A stretch of 64,000 nt of DNA from Spirosoma agri (GTDB lineage Bacteria > Bacteroidota > Bacteroidia > Cytophagales > Spirosomataceae): assembly GCF_010747415.1 (NCBI RefSeq), contig NZ_JAAGNZ010000001.1, forward strand, positions 2,666,001-2,730,000, in the 5' to 3' direction. Below the pieces are notes generated by a model. It ran no database searches and had not been told where the DNA came from. It was given only the letters and a program-made list of their open reading frames with translations. Both the position numbers and the translations under genes were made by a program. Positions 15,710 through 24,354 of the stretch are shown here, in pieces; within the stretch, counting starts at the first letter, position 1, and each line of letters starts with the position of its first letter.

Positions 15710-15796
15710 CGTATACTAAGTTAGATCACACTTAACTTAATGTTCAGTAAAATGTAACAGGTCCAATATTAACTTATTTACATACAGTAAAACGCG

Positions 15797-15830
15797 CAAA
15801 AGCCCCAAATCAGCGTGATTTGGGGCTTTT
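15797..15830 (-). terminator. Terminator of tRNA-Val
   Basis: A 12-bp stem (AGCCCCAAATCA / TGATTTGGGGCT) with a 3-nt loop. On the minus strand it is followed by TTTTGCGCG, three bases after the tRNA 3' end. Confidence 0.8.
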
Positions 15831-15832
15831 AG

Positions 15833-15907
15833 TAGGAAGTAGCGGGCTCGAACCGCTGACCTCTGCTCTGTCAAAGCAGCGCTCTGAACCAACTGAGCTA
15901 ACCTCCT
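15833..15907 (-). tRNA. tRNA-Val (anticodon GAC)
   Basis: Folds as a complete 75-nt tRNA: acceptor AGGAGGT/ACTTCCT, D-arm GCTC..GAGC, anticodon stem CTGCT/AGCAG with loop TTGACAG (anticodon GAC), T-arm AGCGG-TTCGAGC-CCGCT, discriminator A. CCA is not encoded. It borders the mobile-element region, a common integration spot. Confidence 0.93.
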
Positions 15908-15961
15908 TTGAAACCAGCTAATGGTGATTAGCTGGGCGATACGTCGTACCGGGCCACAAAC

Positions 15962-17272
15962 TTACGAAACTTCTGCGTTCTCCAAACGAACACCGTAAAT
16001 TTTTTGTGATGGAATACGCCACAGCAGCACAAAGCCTACAATGAACAGGATCAACAAAGCCAGAATACTATTCCGCATGCTACCCGTCAGTTGCTCGATA
16101 AGGCCGTATAAAAGTGTGCCCAGCACAATGGACAATTTCTCGGTCACGTCATAAAAGCTGAAATACGAAGCGGTGTCGTTGGTGGCCGGAATCAGTTTGG
16201 AATAGGTGGAGCGCGACAAGGATTGAATGCCGCCCATGACCAGCCCGACAACCGCGGCCAGGGCGAAAAACTGCGACTCGGTCTGGACGAAATAGGCACA
16301 GGCACAAATCCCAATCCAGATCACAACGGCTATCATCAGGGCGTAGGTATTCCCCAGCCGTTCCGACAGACGCGAGAATCCGTAAGCGCCTGGAATGGCG
16401 ACCAGCTGAATAAGCAGAATGGTAATGATCAGGCTCTGGCCGGGCAATTTTAGCTCGTCACTGCCGAAAATGGTTGCTACGTACATTACCGTCTGAACGC
16501 CCATGTTATACACGAAAAAGGCGATCAGGAATCGTTTGGCGAGTGGCCGATCCTGTAGCTCGGTCCATACGTGACGAAGCTCTTTAAAGCCATTCAACAG
16601 GTAATTACCGCCCTTCGTTGCCTTCCTGCTACCATCGGGCAGGCGGCTGAACGGAATCTGAGCGAATCCGATCCACCACAGGCCAACCGTTAAGAACGCA
16701 ATCCGGGAAGCCATGGCTTCGGAAATGTTGCCAAACCATTCGCCTTTAAGAATGACCAGCAGATTGATGATCATCAGCGCAACACTACCGATATACCCCA
16801 TCGAAAACCCCCGCGCACTAACCCGGTCAAACTGGTCTTCGGTGGCAATGTCGGGCAGATAGGAGTTGTAGAAGACAATACTGCCACTCCAGCCGATCAG
16901 ACTCAGCCAGAAGCAAATAACCGCAAATGTGGTGGTCTCCTGCGTGAAAAAATAGAGCAGACTACAGCTGATGGCTCCTGTATAACAGAAGAACTTCATA
17001 AACGTCTTCTTGCGTCCGCTGTAATCGGCGATAGCTGAACAGACTGGCGACAATAGGGCTGTGAACAGGAAAGCCGCCGAAACTGTGTAGGAGAACAAGA
17101 CCGAATTTTTGATCGATATGCCCAGAAAGTCGATAACCGGCCCACCCGTTTCGTTGAGGGCCGTTGCCGAGAAATAAACCGGAAAAATACTGGACACAAT
17201 GACCAGCGAATGCACCGAGTTTGCCCAGTCATAAATAGTCCAGGCGGTCAGGGTGCGGGGCACGTTTTTCAT
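15962..17272 (-). CDS. MFS transporter, UMF1/Atg22-like family
   Basis: From ATG 17272 the product is about 436 aa with roughly 12 hydrophobic segments. The opening LTAWTIYDWANSVHSLVI is the hallmark of the UMF1 (unknown major facilitator) family, where TxWxxYDWANSAxxxxI is conserved. IADYSGRKKTFMKFF is the MFS loop 2-3 motif. Later helices include GGIQSLSRSTYSKLIP. It probably exports or imports a small solute across the inner membrane; the substrate is unknown. An upstream in-frame start (17338) would overlap the hydrolase gene and adds unrelated residues. It lies just downstream of the hydrolase on the same strand, so they may share a transcript. Confidence 0.88.
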   Translation of the reverse strand: MKNVPRTLTAWTIYDWANSVHSLVIVSSIFPVYFSATALNETGGPVIDFLGISIKNSVLFSYTVSAAFLFTALLSPVCSAIADYSGRKKTFMKFFCYTGAISCSLLYFFTQETTTFAVICFWLSLIGWSGSIVFYNSYLPDIATEDQFDRVSARGFSMGYIGSVALMIINLLVILKGEWFGNISEAMASRIAFLTVGLWWIGFAQIPFSRLPDGSRKATKGGNYLLNGFKELRHVWTELQDRPLAKRFLIAFFVYNMGVQTVMYVATIFGSDELKLPGQSLIITILLIQLVAIPGAYGFSRLSERLGNTYALMIAVVIWIGICACAYFVQTESQFFALAAVVGLVMGGIQSLSRSTYSKLIPATNDTASYFSFYDVTEKLSIVLGTLLYGLIEQLTGSMRNSILALLILFIVGFVLLWRIPSQKIYGVRLENAEVS

Positions 17273-17318
17273 GGCGCAGTGCGTGATTGAATGACTTGCT
17301 AGCAGGAATGGCCGTAAA

Positions 17319-18197
17319 TTATCCGGTCGAACGCGCATTCACTAATTCATGCGTTAAAAACTCGATGACGGCTTTGCTGAATGCATGATTGGAATCACCG
17401 GCGACCATGTGTCCTGCATTGGCAACGCTTACGCTTTTTACGTGGGGAACCAGGTCCAGAAATTCAGCCATAATTTTCTCGCTTACAACATCACTGATGC
17501 CACCACGAACGATCAGCGTCGGGACAGTCAGTGAACCCGCTGCCCGGTAAAGCCGCGCTTCGTTTCGGTTCTGTTGATCCGGACCCGTCTGTTGCCGCCA
17601 CAGGTGCAGCATGTTGGGATCCCAATGCCAATAATAGCGACCTTGCCGGAAACGGAGATTTTTTGCAAGACGACTGTGGTCGGATGGGCGGGTGCGGTTG
17701 GGGAGATACGACGCAACGGCTTCGGCGGCTTCATCCAGACTAACAAATCCATCCAGATTACGACTCATGAAGGCAAAAATTCGCTCGATCCCTTTCTGTT
17801 CAGCACGGGGAGCAATATCGACGAGCACAATGGCCGTACAAATCGGGTCGCTGTCGGCGGGACGTTCGCCTTCCGCAATCAGGGCTGTCATGCCCCCCAT
17901 AGAGGCACCAACGAGCGCCGGTTTTTGATCAAACCGGGCAATGACAGCCCGTAGATCACGGGCTAAGAAATCAAGGCCGTACTGGCTTTCGGCTGACCAG
18001 TCGCTATCACCGTGTCCGCGAGCGTCGAGGGCAACGGCGTACCAACCGGCATCGGCCAGCACGAGCGCCGTGTCTCCCCACGAGTGGCGCGTTTGGCCGC
18101 CACCATGCAGTAACAAGACCGGTGGTTTAGTTGGATCGCCTTCCGCGTCAGCCGTTAGAAAGAAACCCGGCTCGGTTTCAAATCGGAGAACTGGCAT
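17319..18197 (-). CDS. Alpha/beta-hydrolase
   Basis: A 292-aa hydrolase from ATG 18197. The oxyanion-hole strand turn LLLHGGGQTRHSW is at residues 28-40 and DARGHGDSD at 58-66. The nucleophile elbow GASMGG gives Ser99, an acid is expected near VRGGISDVVS, and the catalytic His is in NAGHMVAGD close to the C-terminus. There is no signal peptide. The family covers esterases, epoxide hydrolases and C-C hydrolases, so the substrate is open. A longer frame to 18293 overlaps the preceding lipoprotein gene and is disfavoured. It lies 38 bp downstream of that gene. Confidence 0.88.
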   Translation of the reverse strand: MPVLRFETEPGFFLTADAEGDPTKPPVLLLHGGGQTRHSWGDTALVLADAGWYAVALDARGHGDSDWSAESQYGLDFLARDLRAVIARFDQKPALVGASMGGMTALIAEGERPADSDPICTAIVLVDIAPRAEQKGIERIFAFMSRNLDGFVSLDEAAEAVASYLPNRTRPSDHSRLAKNLRFRQGRYYWHWDPNMLHLWRQQTGPDQQNRNEARLYRAAGSLTVPTLIVRGGISDVVSEKIMAEFLDLVPHVKSVSVANAGHMVAGDSNHAFSKAVIEFLTHELVNARSTG

Positions 18198-18234
18198 ATA
18201 CGTTTGACGGAATGATTGCCATTCGTCCTGTCCG

Positions 18235-18690
18235 TTAGAGCGATGGCGTAAATTCCAGATTGATATCCGACTCCACACCACTAACCGGAGCACGCTGGCG
18301 GAGGGTAAGTTTTGTGCGGGTCAACGTGACAATCGGGAAATTTCCTTTAAACCCATTGACGTCCACATCCATCGATAGATTGTCGGCGGCCAGTTTCCAG
18401 GTCCCGCCATTAATAACCTGACTCGTTTTGTGGTTGATCGCTCGTACGGTGTTGTCATCCCTGAACTGCATATCGAGTTCGAAAAGCAGCAGCGTTGTTG
18501 CGCTCATCTGCCCAACCCCAATGGTTTGATCGTTCGTGTTGGCAACGCGGCTAAGCAGCCATTTGTTGGCAACCAGCAGTTCCGTTTGTGAGGCCGCTGT
18601 TGGCGCGGGTGTGTCGCCATTGTCTTTTTTGCAATTCAACAGACTAACCGATACGACTAAAAGGAAAACGAAAATACGAAGGTGTTTCAT
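18235..18690 (-). CDS. Lipocalin-like small lipoprotein
   Basis: A 151-aa lipoprotein: hydrophobic signal, then LLNCKKDNGDTP, giving a lipidated Cys and an acidic spacer that suits surface lipoproteins of Bacteroidota. The rest contains LLVANKWLLSRVAN, FRDDNTVRAI, GTWKLAADNLSMDV and TRTKLTLRQR, the strand pattern of the lipocalin-like (DUF4923/5004-type) proteins common in this phylum. The role is unknown. It precedes the hydrolase and MFS genes on the same strand and may be the first gene of that transcript. Confidence 0.7.
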   Translation of the reverse strand: MKHLRIFVFLLVVSVSLLNCKKDNGDTPAPTAASQTELLVANKWLLSRVANTNDQTIGVGQMSATTLLLFELDMQFRDDNTVRAINHKTSQVINGGTWKLAADNLSMDVDVNGFKGNFPIVTLTRTKLTLRQRAPVSGVESDINLEFTPSL

Positions 18691-19002
18691 AAGGAAGTAC
18701 GAGCGAAAAATGGCCAGCAGTGATGATGAGAACGAGTCGGATTGCCCAATTCGTTTATCCGCTTAACGGCCTGATGCCTTAAAATTCACTAGTTTTAGTG
18801 AAAAAACATAGTTATTCAGCGAAGAAAGGCGAGGGGATCAGGTCAATCGCCCGATTCGTGAGCATACGGGACAGGCTGAAGAGTCTTCATGATCAGCAGG
18901 GTCGATATAGAAAAGGACCGGCAAACAGCTACCGGTCCCTGTGCACAGGAATAGACTACGCCAAGTATAGATTGGCTAGCTATCACAAATCGGGAAGCGC
19001 GT
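18691..19002. other. Non-coding stretch between lipoprotein and LytTR genes
   Basis: No gene supported. A short inverted pair (CTGTTTGCC-type, around 18915-18960) lies downstream of the LytTR gene and could help termination, but it is weak. Confidence 0.35.
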
Positions 19003-19332
19003 TTAGTCCAGATTCTCCAGGAACGTTTTAACCAACCTGACCCGCCGTCGAGACACCTCCAGACGAAGATTCGTTTCCATAATGACATGACCGAACGCAT
19101 TTCTGGTGTTGCTCAGTGAGTATCGCTGAATAAAATCGGGATTGACGAGCGCATGTTTATGGATGCGAAGAAACGCAGGCCATCGCTGGTTGTGCCAGCG
19201 CAGGGTTCTGCTAACGTATAATCGTTCGCCCTTCGTCGTATAAATATAACTGTAATTACTGTCGGCGGTAATGGCGATGACCGTCTCCGGATCGAGTTGA
19301 TGGCGCGCTCCGGCGCCGGGATTCGCTTGCAT
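19003..19332 (-). CDS. LytTR-domain DNA-binding protein, copy 1
   Basis: A 109-aa protein made of a single LytTR domain, with IAITADSNYSYIYTTKGERL, the Trp/Leu-rich FLRIHKHALVNPDFI core and a C-terminal NLRLEVSRRRVRLVKTFL. It has no receiver domain, so its activity must be controlled by abundance or a partner. It is closely similar to the protein at 24025-24354 (shared PGAG.RH.LD, IAITAD.NYSY.Y, LRIHK.AL.N.D, NLRLEVSRR). The two genes flank the hybrid sensor in the same orientation. It starts at ATG 19332. Confidence 0.87.
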   Translation of the reverse strand: MQANPGAGARHQLDPETVIAITADSNYSYIYTTKGERLYVSRTLRWHNQRWPAFLRIHKHALVNPDFIQRYSLSNTRNAFGHVIMETNLRLEVSRRRVRLVKTFLENLD

Positions 19333-19746
19333 GAACGGGTTAACTTAATGTGAATAGGGATCGTCGGCCGCGTGTCGATTCGCTCTTGTGGCCCGTTACG
19401 TTTCAGGATAGCTGGGAGTAAAATAGAGCCCGTTCAGGATGGAGAAAGCCTGGTAAGGAAACGTGTGGATGAAAACAGAAAGCGAGTCAAAGTAATGGTT
19501 TCACCAACTGATCGGGCTCTAGCGTTGCCTCGGGAAGTTCCCCTTGTCAACGGCTCAAAAGTATTGAAGTCGGCCAAATCGAACGTGTCAATTCGGGACA
19601 GTTTATATCGGATTTGGGACATCAGCTCTGTTTTTTGCCGAATGTTTAGGCCACGCTGGCTGAATGGTCCCTCTATAGCTATGGTAAGTTAGCCTAGCCG
19701 CAGATACGGTAACTTGATGGTGGGGCAGGGTGCGGGCACCGACAAC
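19333..19746. other. Intergenic region between hybrid sensor and LytTR copy 1
   Basis: Opposing short frames exist but none is convincing. It presumably holds the LytTR promoter (minus strand) and the hybrid sensor's 3' end. Confidence 0.4.
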
Positions 19747-22700
19747 CTAGTTCGGGAAGAATTCGCTGGGTGTCTTTTTGTAGTGGTCTTTAAAAACGGT
19801 AGTGAAGTGCGACGCTGTCTTGAAGCCGACCAGGTAGGCCGTCTCCGTAACGTTATGACCCGCTTGTAAAAAGTCAACGGCTTTGCGAAGCCGGTACTGA
19901 CGGATGAGCTCATTAGGGGCTAACCCAGTTAGGCTGTCAATTTTCCGGTAGAGCGTCTTGCGGCTCATTGACAGTTGATCGGCCAGCCAGTCGACCGTCA
20001 GGATGGGATCGGTCAGGTGGGAATCCAGCAGGGCGTAGATGCGGTCCAGAAACGGGTTCGGTTGACCGTCCGATAAGGCGGGTTGATCGGGCTGCGTGAG
20101 TTGCTGTCGGTATTGTTCACTCAGTTTCTGCTGCCGACTGATCAGGTTGCGCAGGCGCAGCTGAAGCTCGGCAACGTGGAAGGGTTTGCTCAGGTAATCG
20201 TCGGCACCCAGTTCCAGCCCATCCATGCGACTGGTCAGCGACGCTTTTGCCGTTAGCAGGAGTACCGCGATGTGGTCGGTTTCGGGGGTGTTCCTGATCA
20301 GGCGGGTCAGTTCGAGTCCATCCATGATTGGCATCATCACATCCGAAATGATGATGTCGGGTAATTCTTCCTGCGCCAACCGCCAGCCTTCCTCGCCATT
20401 CGACGCGCTGATCACCCGATACGAGATCGCTAATTCGTTGGCCAGAAAAGCCATCAGGTCGTGGTTATCTTCCACCAGCAAAACAAGCGGAGCCGACGAA
20501 CGATCGACTGGAACGGCCTCGATCGGATGATCCAGTTGAACCGCTGCGAGGTCAACGCTCAAATCGGACACCAGCGGCATTAGCTTGGGCGACACCGGGC
20601 GACCATCCGCTTCGTTTTCTGTCGTGGGGAATACCGGCAGCTGGAGCGTAAACGTGGTGCCACGCCCGACCTGACTCTCGACCGCAATGGTCCCGCCAAT
20701 CAGTTCGGTAAGTTCTTTCACAAGCGCCAGTCCGATGCCCGTGCCCTCGAATGCGCGGGTAGACGACGTGTCTACCTGGTAGAAACGGTTGAAGATGTGG
20801 GGGAGGGCTTCGGGTGAAATGCCCGTTCCCGTATCGGAAACTACGAGCTGAATCGCCGTTGACTCACTGACTGGCGATGGGTGCGCTGGCCGGAGATCGA
20901 CCAAGACTGTGCCACCGGCTGGCGTGAACTTGATGGCATTCGATACCAGGTTCACCAGAATCTTTTCCCATTTATCGGCGTCAAACTGGCTGTAGGCCGG
21001 CAGGTTTTCTCGGGTATACGAAAGAGTAACTCCTTTCTGGATCGTGATCGATTCAAAGGAGTCGGTGATCTGCTGCACAAAATCGTCCAGCTGGCCGTAC
21101 ATCAGCGTGACGGGCATACTGGCGGCTTCGAGCCGGGCCAGATCCAGCAATTGGTTGATCAGCCGTAACAAGTGCAGCGCGTTGCGATTCACCAACGACA
21201 GCGTCTGGCGAATGGGCGGATGGAGGGCACTGTCCCGCAACAGGGTCTCGACCGGGGAAATGATCAGCGATAAAGGCGTTCGAAACTCGTGCGTGATGTT
21301 GGAGAAAAAACGGCTTTTCACTTCATCGACAGCCTTCAATTGCTCCGCTTCCCGGCGTCGGAGATCGATCTCCTGCCGCTGTCGTATCCGGTTGGTCTGG
21401 ACGCGTAGAAAACCAACGATGCCACCCCCAAACAGCAGTGTATAGAGCCCGTAGGCCCAATAGGTTGCCCACCAGGGCGGTCGGATGGTCAGGTGAATCG
21501 ATGCATTCCGTTTACTCCAGACCCCGTCGCCGGTGGAGGCTTTGACCTGAAACGCGTACGTGCCCGGCGCTAAATTTGTGTAGTTGGCAAAATGGCGGGT
21601 GCCGCCCGGAATCCAGGTTTTATCGACGCCAACGAGCCGGTACATATACCGGCTTAGCTGGGGAACGGTATACGTCAGCGCGGCAAACTCGAAGGACAAA
21701 AAATTCTCATCGTGGGCCAGTGTCATGACCGAGTCCGTCAGGGGTCGACTCTGGTTCATGACTTTGAAATCCGTGATCGCGACCGGAAACGACTTGATAT
21801 TGTCCTGAATACTATCCGGATTGAAGGAAACGAGTCCATTGAGACTGCCGAAATAAAGTCGATCCGGCTGGGTGAAGACCGCATTCTCCAGAAAATCGTT
21901 ACTCGGAATCCCGGCGTTACTGTCGTAGTGTCGGATCTCGTTCGTCCGCTGATCCAGGCGACACAGCCCTTTGTTGGTGCTCACCCACAAATTCCCGGAT
22001 TGATCGCCCGTGATGCCCACGACGCGATTGCTCGGCAGGCCGTCCTGCGTTGTCAGGTGAGTGAACTGGCCCGTTTTCGGGTCGAAGCGATTCAGGCCGC
22101 CCTGGTTGGTGCCCGCCCAGATAATACCCTGCCGGTCCTCATAAAACGTAAGCACCTCGTTCGTGTTTAGCTGCCCGGCCTTCAGCCCGGCTTCGTAGTG
22201 GGTAAAGCGCGACGTTTTCGGATTTAGCCGACTGATGCCCTTCCCATTGATGGCTATCCAGATATCGCCCGTTCGACTGGCCAGCAGCGCGTACACGAAT
22301 TTGTCGGGAAGCCCGTTCTTATTGGCCGGGTCGTGCTTGTAGTAGGTGTAGTGGTGCGTTCGCGGATCGAACGAAGCAATGCCACTGTCGGTGGTCCCAT
22401 CCCCGCCGATCCAGAGCTTGCCATCGGGTGCGCGGCTGACCAATACGCCCGGAATTGTAGAGACATACCCGGTAAAGCGATCGGTCTTCGCGTCGTACCG
22501 ATAGAGACCATCCCAGGTACTGAGCCAGATGCCCGATGAGTCGGGTAGTAACGAAAAAAAGTAGTTCGTATGCGTGCTCGTGTTGCCCAGTAGCTGAGCC
22601 GGTACCGCCGTCGTTCGCTTTCGGGCGGCATCGGTTCGGTATACCGTATGCTGGTTGCTGAGCCAGAGCCGGTTCTGCTGATCGACAAGGATCGTGTTTA

Positions 22701-23910
22701 CTTTATTTTCCGGAAAATTGGCGGACCCGACACTCGACCTTACCTGATAAATGCTGAACGCCTTCCGATTCGATGCCTGCTCATCGATTCCATTGTCGGT
22801 ACCTATCCACAGCGTACCGTTCCGATCGGTGTAGACCGCCTGGATGTTCACACTGCTTAATCCGTTAGCCTCTTCACTACTGGGTCTATACGTCAGAACC
22901 TGCTTCAGTATCGGATCGACGCGTTGCAGTCCATCCGTCGTACCAAGCCATACACCGCCCCGTCCATCATTCCGTACCGTGTTCAGATAGACGTACCGAT
23001 TAACCGATCCACCCGGATTGTACGGCATCAGGCGTAGCGTTGGCTTGCGCAGGTCTATCTGATACAGGCCATTGCCGACGGTGCCCAGCCAGAGCGTCTG
23101 CGTGGTATCCAGATAAAAGGAAACAAAGACTGGCTGTTGGCCCGAACCGTCTGAAACGGGAACGAGTGCGTACTGACCCGACTGCCGGTTAAACAGATAC
23201 AAGCCCTTCGACGTAGCGATCCACAGCCGATGCGACGGGTCCTCAAAAACGCTTTTGATGGGCATTTCCCGATGCGGTGACGGATAGAGGACGAACTGAT
23301 GAGCAGCGGGGTCGTAGCGGGCCAGTCCGTCGTAGGTACTGAGCCAAAGCATACCCTGACTATCCTCGTAAACGGACAGCTGGTTGTTCCACCGGTGGGC
23401 GTTTACCGAACGGATTGGATGCGGAATCATCCGTCCGGTCTTTTTCTCTACTTCATACAGACCACTTCCTTCCGTTACCGCCCACAGCCGATGGGACCGG
23501 TCTTCGCAAAGGCCCGCTACCCGATTGCTGTGAAAACTGGTAGTTAGCGTGGTCGAATTGGGGTGATGGACCGTAAAACTGTAGCCATCATATTTGTTCA
23601 GACCGTCGTTGGTCGCGAACCACATGAAGCCTTCGCTATCCTGTAGTATGGCATTTACCGAATTATGGGAGAGTCCATCCTTCGTGGATAGATGGGTAAA
23701 TCGAAGACCGGACGTTTGGGCAGACACTCCTGACCCGCCAACAAGCAGACTCAGCGCAACGAACGAGAAAACGGAATACCGTAGATAAGACCCGTTTCTG
23801 CCCGCGTCCCGGCCATGATTGGCGCGTCCTGACTGGCAAAAACGGAACAAGGTAAGAAGGGTAACCAATGGGGAAAAAAGGCGTCTACGGCTACTGTATT
23901 CGTTTACCAT
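19747..23910 (-). CDS. Hybrid two-component system protein (HTCS), AraC output
   Basis: A 1387-aa one-protein signalling system. After an N-terminal membrane/signal segment (about residues 45-64) come two Reg_prop beta-propellers (about 70-720, many GLxxxxVxxIxxDxxGxxWxGT repeats) and a Y_Y_Y domain (about 730-800). One transmembrane helix lies near 812-832. HisKA carries the phospho-His in SNITHEFRTPL (near 871), followed by HATPase_c (NLVSNAIKFTP, DTGTGIS, GTGIGLAL). A receiver has Asp near 1185 (IISDVMMP), and the C-terminal AraC HTH occupies about 1290-1387. Such proteins sense periplasmic sugars or polymer fragments and switch on polysaccharide genes. No SusC/D pair is adjacent; the divergent exopolysaccharide locus 1.5 kb away is a possible target. 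Confidence 0.95.
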   Translation of the reverse strand: MVNEYSSRRRLFSPLVTLLTLFRFCQSGRANHGRDAGRNGSYLRYSVFSFVALSLLVGGSGVSAQTSGLRFTHLSTKDGLSHNSVNAILQDSEGFMWFATNDGLNKYDGYSFTVHHPNSTTLTTSFHSNRVAGLCEDRSHRLWAVTEGSGLYEVEKKTGRMIPHPIRSVNAHRWNNQLSVYEDSQGMLWLSTYDGLARYDPAAHQFVLYPSPHREMPIKSVFEDPSHRLWIATSKGLYLFNRQSGQYALVPVSDGSGQQPVFVSFYLDTTQTLWLGTVGNGLYQIDLRKPTLRLMPYNPGGSVNRYVYLNTVRNDGRGGVWLGTTDGLQRVDPILKQVLTYRPSSEEANGLSSVNIQAVYTDRNGTLWIGTDNGIDEQASNRKAFSIYQVRSSVGSANFPENKVNTILVDQQNRLWLSNQHTVYRTDAARKRTTAVPAQLLGNTSTHTNYFFSLLPDSSGIWLSTWDGLYRYDAKTDRFTGYVSTIPGVLVSRAPDGKLWIGGDGTTDSGIASFDPRTHHYTYYKHDPANKNGLPDKFVYALLASRTGDIWIAINGKGISRLNPKTSRFTHYEAGLKAGQLNTNEVLTFYEDRQGIIWAGTNQGGLNRFDPKTGQFTHLTTQDGLPSNRVVGITGDQSGNLWVSTNKGLCRLDQRTNEIRHYDSNAGIPSNDFLENAVFTQPDRLYFGSLNGLVSFNPDSIQDNIKSFPVAITDFKVMNQSRPLTDSVMTLAHDENFLSFEFAALTYTVPQLSRYMYRLVGVDKTWIPGGTRHFANYTNLAPGTYAFQVKASTGDGVWSKRNASIHLTIRPPWWATYWAYGLYTLLFGGGIVGFLRVQTNRIRQRQEIDLRRREAEQLKAVDEVKSRFFSNITHEFRTPLSLIISPVETLLRDSALHPPIRQTLSLVNRNALHLLRLINQLLDLARLEAASMPVTLMYGQLDDFVQQITDSFESITIQKGVTLSYTRENLPAYSQFDADKWEKILVNLVSNAIKFTPAGGTVLVDLRPAHPSPVSESTAIQLVVSDTGTGISPEALPHIFNRFYQVDTSSTRAFEGTGIGLALVKELTELIGGTIAVESQVGRGTTFTLQLPVFPTTENEADGRPVSPKLMPLVSDLSVDLAAVQLDHPIEAVPVDRSSAPLVLLVEDNHDLMAFLANELAISYRVISASNGEEGWRLAQEELPDIIISDVMMPIMDGLELTRLIRNTPETDHIAVLLLTAKASLTSRMDGLELGADDYLSKPFHVAELQLRLRNLISRQQKLSEQYRQQLTQPDQPALSDGQPNPFLDRIYALLDSHLTDPILTVDWLADQLSMSRKTLYRKIDSLTGLAPNELIRQYRLRKAVDFLQAGHNVTETAYLVGFKTASHFTTVFKDHYKKTPSEFFPN

Positions 23911-24024
23911 TTGCGAGTATACGACAAAATTGATCTCGCGTCAATTAGTAGTTTTTGGAAGACTGGTTGACTGCCGTTCGTTCACGTTCCGGCGCAGCGA
24001 TACGTAATTGACCAGTAGGGGAGT

Positions 24025-24354
24025 TCACTCATCGTTGCCCAGCACCTGCCCGACTGCTTTGATATTCCGGCGGGACACTTCCAGACGAAGATTGTTTTTC
24101 ATGACTACGAAGCCCACCGGTTGTTTGCCACCCGTGAGACTATAGGATTGCACATAGTCAATATTGATCAGGGCGTTTTTGTGGATACGAAGCAGGTGAG
24201 GCCACCGATCAAGATACCACTTCAGGGTTCGACTACGATGCAGGCAATCACCATTGAGCATGTAAACGTAACTGTAGTTGATATCGGCAGTGATGGCAAT
24301 GATCTGATCGGTGTCTAAGTTGTGGCGTACCCCTGCCCCAGGACTAGCTTTCAT
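24025..24354 (-). CDS. LytTR-domain DNA-binding protein, copy 2
   Basis: A 109-aa LytTR-only protein, same length and architecture as the copy at 19003-19332. Key segments are IAITADINYSYVYMLNGD, LLRIHKNALINIDYVQSY and NLRLEVSRRNIKAVGQVL. It lies 114 bp upstream of the hybrid sensor on the same strand, so the two may be co-transcribed. Placement immediately upstream of a sensor and downstream of the divergent exopolysaccharide promoter region makes it a candidate regulator of either. It has no receiver domain. Confidence 0.87.
   Translation of the reverse strand: MKASPGAGVRHNLDTDQIIAITADINYSYVYMLNGDCLHRSRTLKWYLDRWPHLLRIHKNALINIDYVQSYSLTGGKQPVGFVVMKNNLRLEVSRRNIKAVGQVLGNDE

Larger units (their letters stand above)
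13831..15765 (-). mobile_element. IS3-family element interrupted by an IS110-family element
   Basis: The outer ends carry matching inverted repeats. TGGACTTGCAACAAAACACT starts at 13831, and on the minus strand TGGACCTGTTACATTTTACTGAAC starts at 15765. Inside are an IS3 OrfA (15482-15709) and the C-terminal part of OrfB (13875-14118), both on the minus strand. Between them lies a whole IS110-type transposase region (about 14120-15440). Most of OrfB is missing, so insertion was accompanied or followed by a deletion. I could not identify a convincing target-site duplication; flanks are TAA and ATA. Several 14-16-bp GC-rich insertions interrupt both elements (listed separately). Confidence 0.75.

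Noticed and set aside
19372-19692. 106-codon plus-strand frame between the sensor and LytTR genes
   Set aside because: An opposing frame of similar quality exists and neither has a family signal.
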